NCBI GenBank assembly: GCA_012932865.1
Contig: SAXG01000016.1
Location: 558,001 to 622,000 of the forward strand
Source of the DNA: Amylostereum areolatum
Taxonomy: Eukaryota; Basidiomycota; Agaricomycetes; Russulales; Stereaceae
Direction: 5' to 3'
DNA: 64,000 nt
Part shown: one piece after another, positions 53,510 to 62,949 of the stretch
Position numbering within the stretch: the first letter of the stretch is position 1
Layout: each line of letters opens with the position of its first letter
Translations under genes and position numbers: made by a program
Notes under the pieces: model-generated
Seen by the model: the letters and a program-made list of their open reading frames with translations, nothing else
The model's database searches: none
What the model was told of the DNA's origin: nothing

Positions 53510-56122
53510 TTAAACATAGCCTTTTACGAAGGAAATCATCTTTGGCCACCAAAAGTTTCTTTGTACCAGTTCTAGAGTTTTCATTTCGCCTGGATGTCCA
53601 ATCGTTTCCAGATCATGATGCGATTTTAGGATCATACGTCTAAGTTCGAGATTCTGTGGCACATAGATCTTTCCTTTTCTGATGATCAGATCGTTCTCGA
53701 AGTTCCAATCTTCGATTCCTTTTGCGAGGGTGCGTGGTCCCGATGTTTTGATCGTATCTAACGCTGTCCAAACTTCATCATCTAGGTGTGAGAAGTTTCT
53801 TAGTTCTTTGAGAAGTTCTTTGTCTCCGACTGCTTCGACTGTTCCCCTTCCGGTGGCTCTAGCCCTGAAAACCGAAGGGTGGAGCAGGATGCGGTCGTCG
53901 TTGTCTGGAATGTCTTCCTTATGATCTGGTCTTCTAGAAAGTCCATCTGCTTTGTTTGTACTCCCTGGTTTGTGTACCAAGGTGTAGTTGAAACGGGACA
54001 GGTACAAGCTCCATCGTGCTTGTCGTCGATTGAGTTTCTGAGCTGTTGTGAAATATTCTAGGTTTTTATGATCTGTCCAGATTTCGACCTTGTGGTTCGC
54101 TCCTTCTAGATAGTGTCGCCAGTGTTCTAAGGCTTTCACTACTCCTAAGAGTTCTTTGTCGTGTATCTCGTAATTCTGTTCCGCGGGAGACAGTGATTTG
54201 GATAGGTACGCGACCGGATGCCATCTTTCGATCTCGTCTGGCTGCGATAGGATAGCTCCGTACGCAAAATCGGAGGCGTCACTCTCTATGCGGAATGGTT
54301 TGTTTTCATCGGGCATGATTAAGATTGGGGACGATGTGAATTCTCGTTTCAGTCTTTCGAAGGTACGTTCACATTCGGCCGTCCAGTTCCATTTGTGGTC
54401 TTTCTTTGTGAGCTGGAATAGGGGTCTGGCGATCTTAGAATAGTCTTTGATGAAGCGTCGATAGAAATTTCCAAATCCGAGGAATGATTGGACTTCTTTT
54501 ACTTTCCTCGGTGTGGGCCATTCGGCTAGTCCTTGGACTTTGACCGGGTCCATCTGTACCTTGTTGTGTGTGATTATCACGCCTAGGTATTCGATCGATG
54601 GTTGTTCGAAGAAGCACTTCTCTGGTTTCAGGAATAGATCGTTCCGTTCTAGAAGTTGGAGGGTTTCTTTCATCAGTTTCCTATGTTCGTCGAGTGTTTC
54701 TGTAAATATCAGTATGTCATCCATATAGACCACCACTTTTCCGGTGTCTATTAATTCTTTGAACAGTGCGTTCATCATTGCTTGGAATGTTGCGGGTGAG
54801 TTGGTTAGTCCGAAGAACATTACCATTGGTTCGAAAAGGCCTCTGTTTGTTTTGAACGCGGCTTTCCATTGATCTCCTTCTTTGATCCGAACATTGTTGT
54901 ATCCCCATCGGAGATCGAGCTTTGAGAAGATCTTAGCGCCTTTTAATTTGTCGATGAGATCTGAGATGAGTGGTATCGGGTATTCATTTTTGACCGTGAT
55001 CAAGTTGAGATAGCGATAGTCCTGTACTGGTCGAAGAGATCCATCTTTCTTCTTGATAAAGAAGAAGGGCGATGATATCTCTGATTTTGATTCTCGGATG
55101 TACCCTTTTCGTAGATGTTCATCTATGAATGTGTCCAGTTCCTTCCGTTCCGGTACCGTCATTGGGTACACTTTACAATTTCGAGGTTTCCATCCCTCAG
55201 TCAGGTCTATCGCGTGATCCCAAGGTCTGCTGATTGGAAAGCGTTCCGACGCTTTCTTTTCGAATACCTTCTGATACTGTTTGTAACTAGACGGAATCAT
55301 CTCATCGAGTGTCTTCTTCTTCTCTCCTATGGCCGCTCTTTCTGCGAGTTCTTGTGCCTTGGTTGCTCTTGCTGTTATCCAAATACCGGGTTCGTTTGTT
55401 TCTTCTGCAATCGGCATTGTTTCTACGTCAGTCTTTCCATGGAACGTTCTGATTGTCCTGATATCGGCGAGATCGGAGTCGAATTCGGGGTCTTCTTGTT
55501 CTTCTATCGTTGTGTGATGGTTGATCTTTTGTTCTTCGAATGATTGTAGAGGGTGTTCGTCTTTTCCTTGGACGATCATTGTTTTACTGGTAGTGGAGCA
55601 CGTACCTGGACATGTCTGTAGTGTAATCTGTCTCTTTCTCCAATCGATATGAGGATTGTGTTTCTTGAGCCAAGGGGTTCCTAAGATTACTTCGTCTCCT
55701 CCCAGGGCTGTGACGAATAATCCTAAGTTTTCGCGATGAATTTCCCCGTTGATCCCTTCCATCGTCATTGGAAGGTACACTTTCTGTTTGATCTCTCCTA
55801 GAGTGTTCCTAGATCCATCAACATTGTATATCGGTATCGGTTTCTTAAGTTGGATCAGATTCATCTTGTGTTTTCGTACGAAATCTGGATGGATTAGGGT
55901 ACTGCTTGCTTCGCTATCTAGTAGCGCTTTTGCTGCGGCCTTACGGAACTTTCCATGAAACATAACAGGTATATGAATTGATGGAGCGTGCGTTGCTCCA
56001 TCTTGGTATGACCTTATATACACTGTTCTATTTATGTCATCTCCTGTTTCCTGCACAGGAGATTGATTTGAAAAGTTCATTGTCTGTGTCCTTTCAACAG
56101 CCGCGGTTGAAGGACGATTCAA
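53510..56122 (-). pseudogene. A1 pol: protease, reverse transcriptase, RNase H, integrase N-part
   Basis: 870 codons open. The protease site reads ALLDSEASSTLIHP, with Glu where the usual D(S/T)GA has Gly. RT motifs are present: FFFIKKKDGSLRPVQDYRYL, FSKLDLRWGYNNVRI, the YMDD box (VVYMDDILIF) and YLGVIITHNKVQ. RNase H starts FRIESDASDFAYGAIL and has NYEIHDKELLGVVKAL. The integrase zinc domain starts HHDLETIGHPGEM. The frame ends in TAA (53512-53510), where A2 has CAA (Gln) just before GCPVCQ. The frame overlaps the gag end at 56119-56122, so expression as a gag-pol fusion by frameshifting is likely in intact relatives. Confidence 0.88.
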
Positions 56123-56767
56123 AAACCCTGATTGTCTTTGAACATGTTGGCAGTGCGTGCGAACGTTTCACTGTCCATCTTGTTCACAAGCTTGGTGATT
56201 TGATCAATCGGGGATCCTTCCTCTGTTAGATTCGCTGTTCGTGCATTGATCGTTGTTTGGGTACGTTTCTCTGGGCAGTTCCTGGAGATGTGTCCTGGTT
56301 TCCGGCAATAGAAGCATGATCCTGATTTCTGGAGTTCGGTACGTTCTTGCGGGGTAAGGCGTCTGAAGTTTCGGCCGTTGTTTCCGGTTTGTGCCACTCT
56401 GGCGGTGGTCGTGTTTCCTTTATTCCCATTTCCCCTTCTGAATGGAATATATGTCTGTGGTTTCTTGTACAGGAGTGTGAGATCACTCGTCGGGTTCATC
56501 GGTCTCGTGTAATGTCGTTGGAACGCTTGCGCTTCTCTCCAGTTATTGTCAATGCGTAATGCGAGTTCGTACCATTCATCAATATCGTTCGAGATGTGGT
56601 CTCTCTTGAGGATCTCAACCACGATATCATTGCGCAGTCCTCTCTTGAATTGGTCGATCAGTGCCTTATGATCGTAGCCAGCTTCCATGGCGTAGTCCCT
56701 GAAGATTGTAATATAATCTTTGGTTTCCATAGTCCCTTGTTCTAGGCGCTGTATATTGAATCTAGCG
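56119..56767 (-). pseudogene. A1 gag, C-terminal part, truncated by a palindrome
   Basis: Coding reads RFNIQRLEQGTMETKDYITI and continues through a capsid-like helical region (ALIDQFKRGLRNDIVVEIL) to a CCHC zinc knuckle CFYCRKPGHISRNC. The upstream gag sequence stops at 56767, where the strand folds back into an inverted copy of itself. The original N terminus of gag is not in place. Confidence 0.8.
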
Positions 56768-56845
56768 CTCTTACGCTAGATTCAATATACAGCGCCTAGA
56801 ACAAGGGACTATGGAAACCAAAGATTATATTACAATCTTCAGGGA
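56696..56845. repeat. Perfect 72-bp palindrome with 6-bp loop
   Basis: Left arm 56696-56767, loop CTCTTA 56768-56773, right arm 56774-56845. The arms are exact complements. The gag start peptide METKDYITIF is therefore encoded on both strands (56730 minus, 56811 plus). Confidence 0.95.
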
Positions 56846-57129
56846 ATCTGTATATGGGTGGGTTCCACTGGTATGCGTATGTCCCTTTGCTTTCTTTCGC
56901 GACAAGGGCTCCGTCGTAGTAAAAAAGGAGATGATAGGGGTCGAATGTCCAGCGATGATCTTCGTTTCCGTTAGGGAATTCTCGACTGCAGTTTGATTGG
57001 AGTTGAGGGATCTCAAAATCTGATGGTCTTTTTTCAGCGGGTTGTTCCGCTGACTCCGTGGTGGGTGTTTCGTTTGACGCTCTGCGCCAAACTGTAGGGT
57101 GAGCTAGTGTAGAGGAGAGCTCGTTCTAG
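56846..57129 (-). other. A1 5' internal fragment between palindrome and 5' LTR
   Basis: On the minus strand one frame gives a protein-like stretch (DHRWTFDPYHLLFYYDGALV, then AKESKGTYAYQWNPPIYRF) that may be from gag or a leader ORF. A TGGCGCAGAGCG sequence lies about 40 nt inside the LTR and could be, or overlap, a primer-binding site. No canonical tRNA match was verified. Confidence 0.35.
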
Positions 57130-57676
57130 TGTTAAGGACGGTCCTTATCACGTGACAAGCGGCTCAGGCTACAGTACTCTTATGCGTGAGAGGTGGGATC
57201 AGGTGATCCAGACGTCTCGGTTTATACGAAGGTAAAGGTCAATAAGCGAAGCAGTAAGTCTTCACGGAAGACTTAGGCGAGCTTATTAACTTAGTTTGGA
57301 TTCTCTTTAGTATGCTTAAGAGGAGGTTCTTATTAGAACAGTCCTGTATTTACAAAGAGAACGAGCTGAGGAATAGCTCGTTCGTTGAGCCTCCTTTTAT
57401 ATGAAAGGAGATCAAGTAAATAAATGTACATAAAGCAACGATCGTATCAAGTATCTACGGGGACGCGACTGTGGCACCGTCGTGGCTATGTTGTCGACAT
57501 GTTGACGAACAGTGGCACTGCCGGAGCTGTGTTGTCGAGATGCCGACGAGCTGTGGCGCGGTCGTGGCTATGTCGTCGGGACGGTTACGAGCTGGGGCAC
57601 AGTCGTAATCCGTCGTTTAGCGACGTCCTTCCGAATAAGGTAAGGGAAAATGAGATACCTTATTGGAGTTGTAACA
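57130..57676 (-). repeat. 5' LTR of retroelement A1, abutting A2
   Basis: TGTTA...TAACA ends, same orientation as 48564-49103. On its right it touches the interior of the plus-strand copy A2, whose first ORF is open through the LTR edge (57650-57676). Confidence 0.88.
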
Positions 57677-59377
57677 GACACAACCGATACGACAACCGAA
57701 CCACAGAACCCTCGAACCGAACTCCAGCATCCTCAAGAACCCGCAACAGCCGCACCACCTCCAGAGGAAACCGCGCCAGAACCTAAGAGAACTATATCAA
57801 ACCCCCAAATTAAGTCCGATCCCGGAGGAAGTCGAGAAAGCAGCCCATCGAGCGCAGCAGAAACGAAAGAACATACAGAGAACTCAACAAGATCCCAATC
57901 ACCTGACGACATCTTCGGAACCACAAGAGGAAGAAAAGGAAAAATCTATGTACCACAGAATCTCGAACTCAGGCGCATGATCCTAAAATCGCATCATGAT
58001 CTAGAAACGATTGGACATCCAGGCGAAATGAAAACTCTAGAACTAGTACAAAGAAACTTTTGGTGGCCAAAGATGATTTCCTTCGTAAAAGATTATGTTC
58101 AAGGATGTCCCGTATGCCAGTCAACGAAGAATGTCACGCATCCGGCGAAACACCCATTACAACCTACGGAAATACCAGAACGACCATGGGAAACAATCAC
58201 ATCAGATTTCATTACAGATCTTCCGATCTCCAACGGATTCGATTCGATCAACGTAGTCGTCGATAGGTTCACCAAAACCGCAGTATTCACACCGTGCCTA
58301 AAGACGATCAACGCAGAAGAAACAGCCGACCTTCTGATCGACAATGTTTACAGACGATTTGGACTATGGAAAAGAATGATATCGGACCGAGGTCCTCAAT
58401 TCGCATCCAAAGTATTCCAATCCATCTGCGAAAGCCTCGGAGTTATTTCATCGCTCAGTACAGCGTATCATCCCCAAACAGATGGCGAAACAGAAAGAGT
58501 GAATCAAGAGTTAGAACAATATCTTCGAGCATTCTGCAACGGAGATCAAACGAATTGGGCGAAACTCCTACCAAAAGCAGAATTTGCACACAACATAAGG
58601 CAACATTCAGCTACGAAAGCTTCCCCATTCGAACTCCTACACGGGTATCAACCGGTTTTCAATCCGGCAATACCAACCGATCCGCGAATACCGACGGCCG
58701 AAGAAAGAATTAAAAACTTTAAGGACGCATGGGACAACGCGGAAGCAAGTCTGGAAATAGCTGCTAAATTGATGAAAATGCAGCATGATCAAACGTTCAC
58801 GCTAAGAGATCAACTCAAACAAGGCGACCAAGTATGGTTAGACGGAAAAAACCTTAACACGGTATACCCGAAAACCAAGCTAGCACCGAAACGATTCGGC
58901 CCATTCAAAATCGAAAAGGTTATAGGACTGGTAACCTACCGCCTAGAACTACCGACGAAGTGGAAAATACATCCAGTATTCCACGCAGCATTGTTGATTC
59001 CATTCAAAGAAACAGAACAATACGGCGAAGCTTACGAAAGACCACCTCCAGAACTAGTAAATGATGAAGAACTCTACGAACTAGAAACGATAGTAGCCTC
59101 AAAATTAGACAAACGATATTCAGAACCGCTACATTACTTCGTAAAATGGAAAGGATACCCAGACTCCGGTAACACATGGGAACCAGCATCTAATCTAGAG
59201 GGATCAAAAGATGCGATCACAGAGTTCCATCGGAATAACCCCAAGGCACCGAAGTTGCCACCACAGCCAATCAAAGATACCAACACAGAAACCACTGATC
59301 GCGACGAAACCGACGCAACGCAGCGAGAACGAAGACCAACAAGACGAAAGAAACGCAAGACGAAAGTAAGACATTAG
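57650..59377 (+). CDS. A2 integrase with chromodomain, 575 aa, open
   Basis: After a hydrophilic leader and the join at about 57,935, the protein runs RKGKIYVPQNLELRRM, then the zinc domain (HHDLETIGHPGEM...GCPVCQSTK), the catalytic core with Asp in TSDFITDL, Asp in SDRGPQFAS and Glu in QTDGETERVNQ, then a chromodomain (LHYFVKWKGYPDSGNTWEPA). All integrase residues are present and no stops occur, in contrast to A1. The apparent start lies inside the adjacent LTR; the natural product would be a cleaved part of a longer polyprotein. Confidence 0.85.
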   Translation: MRYLIGVVTDTTDTTTEPQNPRTELQHPQEPATAAPPPEETAPEPKRTISNPQIKSDPGGSRESSPSSAAETKEHTENSTRSQSPDDIFGTTRGRKGKIYVPQNLELRRMILKSHHDLETIGHPGEMKTLELVQRNFWWPKMISFVKDYVQGCPVCQSTKNVTHPAKHPLQPTEIPERPWETITSDFITDLPISNGFDSINVVVDRFTKTAVFTPCLKTINAEETADLLIDNVYRRFGLWKRMISDRGPQFASKVFQSICESLGVISSLSTAYHPQTDGETERVNQELEQYLRAFCNGDQTNWAKLLPKAEFAHNIRQHSATKASPFELLHGYQPVFNPAIPTDPRIPTAEERIKNFKDAWDNAEASLEIAAKLMKMQHDQTFTLRDQLKQGDQVWLDGKNLNTVYPKTKLAPKRFGPFKIEKVIGLVTYRLELPTKWKIHPVFHAALLIPFKETEQYGEAYERPPPELVNDEELYELETIVASKLDKRYSEPLHYFVKWKGYPDSGNTWEPASNLEGSKDAITEFHRNNPKAPKLPPQPIKDTNTETTDRDETDATQRERRPTRRKKRKTKVRH

Positions 59378-59459
59378 TGAGACTCAACGGCATTCAGGCG
59401 AATGCACTGCCAACAAGGGGGGGATAAAAACCCTACGGGTTCAACAAGATAGATCACCA

Positions 59460-59726
59460 ATGTCCACCACCCCAAACGCAGCCAACACTTCCTCCACCAA
59501 TCCGATCGTCTCATCTAGCAATGTCGACCACCTCCGCCTCGTCTGCAACCGAGTTCACCACTCTCAACAGGAACGCGCCCTCTGCGGAGACTGCTTCATC
59601 GCTCGATCGGCAGCAATCCTTGCAATTAAGTCAGTACCTTCTCCGTCTAGGTCAGGACCAGACGGAAGAACAGACGGAAGAGCAAGGGGTAAGCCGCTTA
59701 GAAGCACACAGAAGAACCCTAACTGA
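59460..59726 (+). CDS. A2 ORF z', 88 aa
   Basis: Counterpart of ORF z in A1, with the same Cys/His sequence (RLVCNRVHHSQQERALCGDC). Four residues longer. Confidence 0.4.
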   Translation: MSTTPNAANTSSTNPIVSSSNVDHLRLVCNRVHHSQQERALCGDCFIARSAAILAIKSVPSPSRSGPDGRTDGRARGKPLRSTQKNPN

Positions 59727-61317
59727 AGCACCCGGATTCCTCACAGGTGCTAATGCAATCCCCGTGGCCCGGAGCTACGGAAGTCCCAACGCCCGATTCC
59801 CCGATCCTAGAGAACCAGATAGCCCACATGATAGCCGGAGTAGCGATCGAACAGGCCAGGCAGCGGATCGACGACCTCAGGAGGGAGTCGGCCGACGTCC
59901 AGGGCATCCTGGAAGACCACAACAAGATGCTCGACGAAGAACTCCACCAGCTGGACTTGAGGTACCTGACGCTCTCGACCGAAATGGAGGAACGAGAGGT
60001 CAAGCTCCTTCGACGATTCAGGAAGCTAGCGCAGCGGCTATACTCAACGTCGCAGAACTCCGAAGGTTCCTCACTGAAGTCGGACTCAGAGTTAACTGGC
60101 TTAACTGGGAAAGACACACCTTCCGCGCCGCCTACGAAGGAGAAATCCTCCGAAGACGAATGGAAACTACTGGAGTTCCCCATATGTCTTCAAAGGAAGG
60201 CCCCGACATCGACCTTATCTTCCATGGACATCACATCTCCCCGGGCTACACTGTTCGACCCGATCCCATCGCATCCGCCCTCACCAGACCCCCGTTCCTT
60301 CCCAACGCCCCTCCACGACCCGTCACCGCCCCTACGCCACCAGGATCCTTACCCATCCCCGACATCACCCAGCTTAACCCCGTCCAGCCTCCCATCGTTA
60401 GAAACGGATTACCCGGAGAGCAGTTCAGACAACCCCTGCCAAGAGAGCTATCGGGACAGTCCCTGGTCCTTCCAGAGCCCGGACAATCAACCGGACGACC
60501 GGCCAGCAGTCCGCGACCGGTACCTAGGACACCTCCTCAGCTGCCCGCCGTGCATAGAACGCCAACTCCATTCCCACTATCTACTAGCGACACTCCCATG
60601 CCTTGGCACGGAAACCACACCCCTTATCCCTCATTCCCACGTCCGCACCCCGACTACGCTCGAAATCCCGTCGCCCAGGATCCCCGAGTCACCGCACAGC
60701 GACGTAAACATGATTCTACCGAGCCCAACGGAAGACCAGTCAAGCGGATCAGAGAGTTCAGACTCCCCGATGCATCGGGTGAGGAAGAACTTCAGAGAAC
60801 TCAAGAAGATAGTCGATCGGATGATGGAGGAGCGCGCTCGCAGGAGACAGGAACTCAACCTAACGGACGAGTCGGACAGTTCAGCGGACGAATCGGACAG
60901 CTCGACGGACAGATCGGAGAAGGACGACGAGACGAAGGAAGCAGCCGAGAATCCCTCGGACCCATGGAGCAACGAGCCGACCACGTGGACGCAGGAAGAG
61001 TGGGACGCGATTCCCTCGAAGCCGCGGAAACGCTGCTGGAAATGCGGCAAGCGAGGCCATCTCCGCCGAGACTGCCCCCGTCGCAAGAACGCTCCCCCTC
61101 ACTTCCCCCAATCTCGGTCCTACCATCCCCTTCGACCACAGACTCTTCCCCCTCACCCTCGCCCGGACCGTCCGGATATCAGTTACGGTCCAGGAACACT
61201 GATGTCCCACCCCCGCCTCCGACGTACCGACGCTACCGCCCGCGCCCACCGACAGCTCCTGGTATTCCTCACGCGACGCGAGAACCTGACGCACGAAGCC
61301 GCCCAGCACGCCACTGA
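59521..61317 (+). CDS. A2 overlapping ORF x', 598 aa
   Basis: Counterpart of ORF x, open over its full length and 36 codons longer. The extra residues come from in-frame insertions, for example a repeated TEEQ near its N-terminal third. It overlaps y' in another frame. Confidence 0.3.
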   Translation: MSTTSASSATEFTTLNRNAPSAETASSLDRQQSLQLSQYLLRLGQDQTEEQTEEQGVSRLEAHRRTLTEAPGFLTGANAIPVARSYGSPNARFPDPREPDSPHDSRSSDRTGQAADRRPQEGVGRRPGHPGRPQQDARRRTPPAGLEVPDALDRNGGTRGQAPSTIQEASAAAILNVAELRRFLTEVGLRVNWLNWERHTFRAAYEGEILRRRMETTGVPHMSSKEGPDIDLIFHGHHISPGYTVRPDPIASALTRPPFLPNAPPRPVTAPTPPGSLPIPDITQLNPVQPPIVRNGLPGEQFRQPLPRELSGQSLVLPEPGQSTGRPASSPRPVPRTPPQLPAVHRTPTPFPLSTSDTPMPWHGNHTPYPSFPRPHPDYARNPVAQDPRVTAQRRKHDSTEPNGRPVKRIREFRLPDASGEEELQRTQEDSRSDDGGARSQETGTQPNGRVGQFSGRIGQLDGQIGEGRRDEGSSRESLGPMEQRADHVDAGRVGRDSLEAAETLLEMRQARPSPPRLPPSQERSPSLPPISVLPSPSTTDSSPSPSPGPSGYQLRSRNTDVPPPPPTYRRYRPRPPTAPGIPHATREPDARSRPARH

Positions 61318-61477
61318 ACAGTGGTTGTACTGGGAGGACGCCATGCTCCGCACTCAGCAAGAACCCCCCTCGCACTTCAATCACTCCTGGCGCGTCGACG
61401 ATCTCTTCTGGAAAAAGGAAGATTGGGACTTGCAGGAAGCGGAGGAGTCGAAGGTTCACTGGCCGGAGCCCTGGTAA
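59747..61477 (+). CDS. A2 ORF y': coiled-coil and CCHC zinc-knuckle protein, 576 aa
   Basis: Counterpart of ORF y with the same order: N-terminal coiled coil (IEQARQRIDDLRRESADVQG), Ser/Pro-rich middle, an acidic Asp/Ser run, CWKCGKRGHLRRDC zinc knuckle and Trp-rich C terminus. The full frame survives although the rest of A2 is deleted. Confidence 0.6.
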   Translation: MLMQSPWPGATEVPTPDSPILENQIAHMIAGVAIEQARQRIDDLRRESADVQGILEDHNKMLDEELHQLDLRYLTLSTEMEEREVKLLRRFRKLAQRLYSTSQNSEGSSLKSDSELTGLTGKDTPSAPPTKEKSSEDEWKLLEFPICLQRKAPTSTLSSMDITSPRATLFDPIPSHPPSPDPRSFPTPLHDPSPPLRHQDPYPSPTSPSLTPSSLPSLETDYPESSSDNPCQESYRDSPWSFQSPDNQPDDRPAVRDRYLGHLLSCPPCIERQLHSHYLLATLPCLGTETTPLIPHSHVRTPTTLEIPSPRIPESPHSDVNMILPSPTEDQSSGSESSDSPMHRVRKNFRELKKIVDRMMEERARRRQELNLTDESDSSADESDSSTDRSEKDDETKEAAENPSDPWSNEPTTWTQEEWDAIPSKPRKRCWKCGKRGHLRRDCPRRKNAPPHFPQSRSYHPLRPQTLPPHPRPDRPDISYGPGTLMSHPRLRRTDATARAHRQLLVFLTRRENLTHEAAQHATEQWLYWEDAMLRTQQEPPSHFNHSWRVDDLFWKKEDWDLQEAEESKVHWPEPW

Positions 61478-61576
61478 GCGCGCAGACAGACTTTACCCAT
61501 CATCATGCACTCGGACTTTCCCTCTTCCCCCCATCATTACGCCCTCGCATCTATCGCTTACGACACTTCTTGGACT

Positions 61577-61996
61577 TGTCACGGATCGCTCCATTTCTTT
61601 CTTCGTTTGCAGACCTTGTACACGCGACGCGTCACGGCACATGACTTTCCTTCGCATCACATGCTCCAACGACGTCACTGCCCGGACTTCCGAACGGGGT
61701 TCCGCATTCTTATCTATGACATCATTGCTCTGGACTTCCGCCCTCCTCCCCATGACTCCTTTCTTATTGTTCCCCCCGCTCGCACCACTATCGCATCGCA
61801 TCGCACCATCGTTCCCACTTGTATATAAGGACAGTATCCCTTTTCCCTTTTCCTCAGACTGTCCATCTCGTCATATGGTACTGTAGCGCACGTTGCACTA
61901 CCCTAGACCCCGGCACTCTCGAATCTATTTTCTTCTCGCTCCTCCCATCGTCGCGACTTAGGCGATTCATCGGTCTCATAAACTGTGTTTCTGACA
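61577..61996 (+). repeat. Solo LTR of family B (plus orientation)
   Basis: 420 bp, starts TGTCA and ends TGACA. Near-identical to the reverse complement of 62530-62949. Flanks are GGACT and CCTGG, so no target duplication is evident; it may be a recombination product and not a simple solo LTR. Confidence 0.85.
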
Positions 61997-62062
61997 CCTG
62001 GACAGTCTACCCCTACGCCTACCTCGCACCCCTCTCTCCATCTACCTCTGCCGTCTCTACGA

Positions 62063-62550
62063 TGTTAAAAACTCCCACCACGGACCTCCCGAACGCACCG
62101 GTCTTCCTCCCGTTCAACGGAAAGCCGATCACCCCCCGCGACGACGCACCACTCCCCTACCCTTGGTCCGACGCCGTCACCGTCAACTGCCTCGTCCCTG
62201 TACAGAACCTCTGCAAGAAAGATCCCTGGACCGCGCACGGCCTCAACTTCCGCATCTTCGAGTGGAGGTGGCACAAGGATCACGGTACTGTCGTCCTCGC
62301 CCTATACGTCCGGATCACTACGTGCATCAACGTAGATCTCGAACGCCTTGAATTCACCCTCCACGCCCCCACCTACCACACATACCTCATCCAAGACGCC
62401 CCCAACCCGATCCTCCAAACCAGTTTCACCTCTGTCTCCCAGTTTAACCGCCGGACCCCCGAATCCACCCCGCCACCAGTCCTCCGTCCCACCATCAAGG
62501 GTAAGACCCTTCGTCGCCGCCACCACGAATGTCAGAAACGCAGTTTATGA
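62063..62550 (+). CDS. Unrecognised ORF between two inverted B-family LTRs
   Basis: Starts MLKTPTTDLPNAPVFLPFNG and reads WTAHGLNFRIFEWRWHKDHG, VVLALYVRITTCINVDLERL and LEFTLHAPTYHTYLIQDAPN, which looks like a folded beta-rich protein. It then becomes Pro/Thr-rich and ends 20 bases inside the LTR at 62530. It is not similar to any other ORF in the window. It may be the remnant of a host gene, or of an accessory ORF of A or B, trapped between LTRs. Confidence 0.35.
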
Positions 62551-62949
62551 GACCGATGAACCGCCTAAGTCGCGACGATGAGAGGAGCGAGAAGAAAATA
62601 GATTCGAGAGTGCCGGGGTCTAGGGTAGTGCAACGTGCGCTACAGTACCGTATGACGAGATGGACAGTCTAGGGAAAAGGGAAGAGAAACACTGTCCTTA
62701 TATACAAGTGGGAACGATGGTGCGATGCGATGCAATAGTGGTGCGAGCGGGGGGAACAATAGGAAAGGAGTCATGGGGCGGAGGACGAAGGTCCGGAGCA
62801 GTGATGTCATAGATAAGGATGCGGAACCCCGCTCGGAAGTCCGGGCAATGACGTCGTTGAAGCATGTGATGCAAGGGAAAGTCATGTGCCGTGACACGTC
62901 GCGTGTACGAGGTCTGCAAACGAAGAGAGAAATGGAGCGATCCGTGACA
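62530..62949 (-). repeat. 3' LTR of retroelement B
   Basis: 420 bp, TGTCA...TGACA on the minus strand. A G-rich polypurine tract (AAAGGGGGGGG, 62953-62963) precedes it, fixing it as the 3' LTR of the minus-strand element that continues past 64,000. Confidence 0.9.

Larger units (their letters stand above)
48564..57676 (-). mobile_element. Ty3/gypsy retroelement A1 (chromodomain type), degenerate, 9.1 kb
   Basis: Bounded by two LTRs in the same orientation (48564-49103 and 57130-57676), each starting TGTTA and ending TAACA. On the minus strand it reads gag, pol (protease, RT, RNase H, integrase, chromodomain) and a 3' accessory region of about 3.1 kb before the 3' LTR. Flanking pentamers are GACTC and GACAC, which do not match perfectly, so the two outer flanks may not come from one insertion. 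Gag is cut at a palindrome, and pol has two nonsense codons. The LTRs have clearly diverged (540 versus 547 bp, many differences). Confidence 0.88.
57677..61576 (+). mobile_element. Retroelement A2: truncated inverted copy of the A family
   Basis: Contains a short Pro/Thr/Glu-rich leader (57,677-57,935) joined directly to the integrase region, so protease, RT and RNase H are deleted. It continues with chromodomain, ORFs z', x' and y', and stops at 61,576, where an LTR of family B begins in the middle of the accessory region. It is head-to-head with A1. Confidence 0.85.

Noticed and set aside
56811..56996. Plus-strand ORF beginning METKDYITIF
   Set aside because: It is the mirrored gag start created by the palindrome and runs into unrelated sequence; not a gene.
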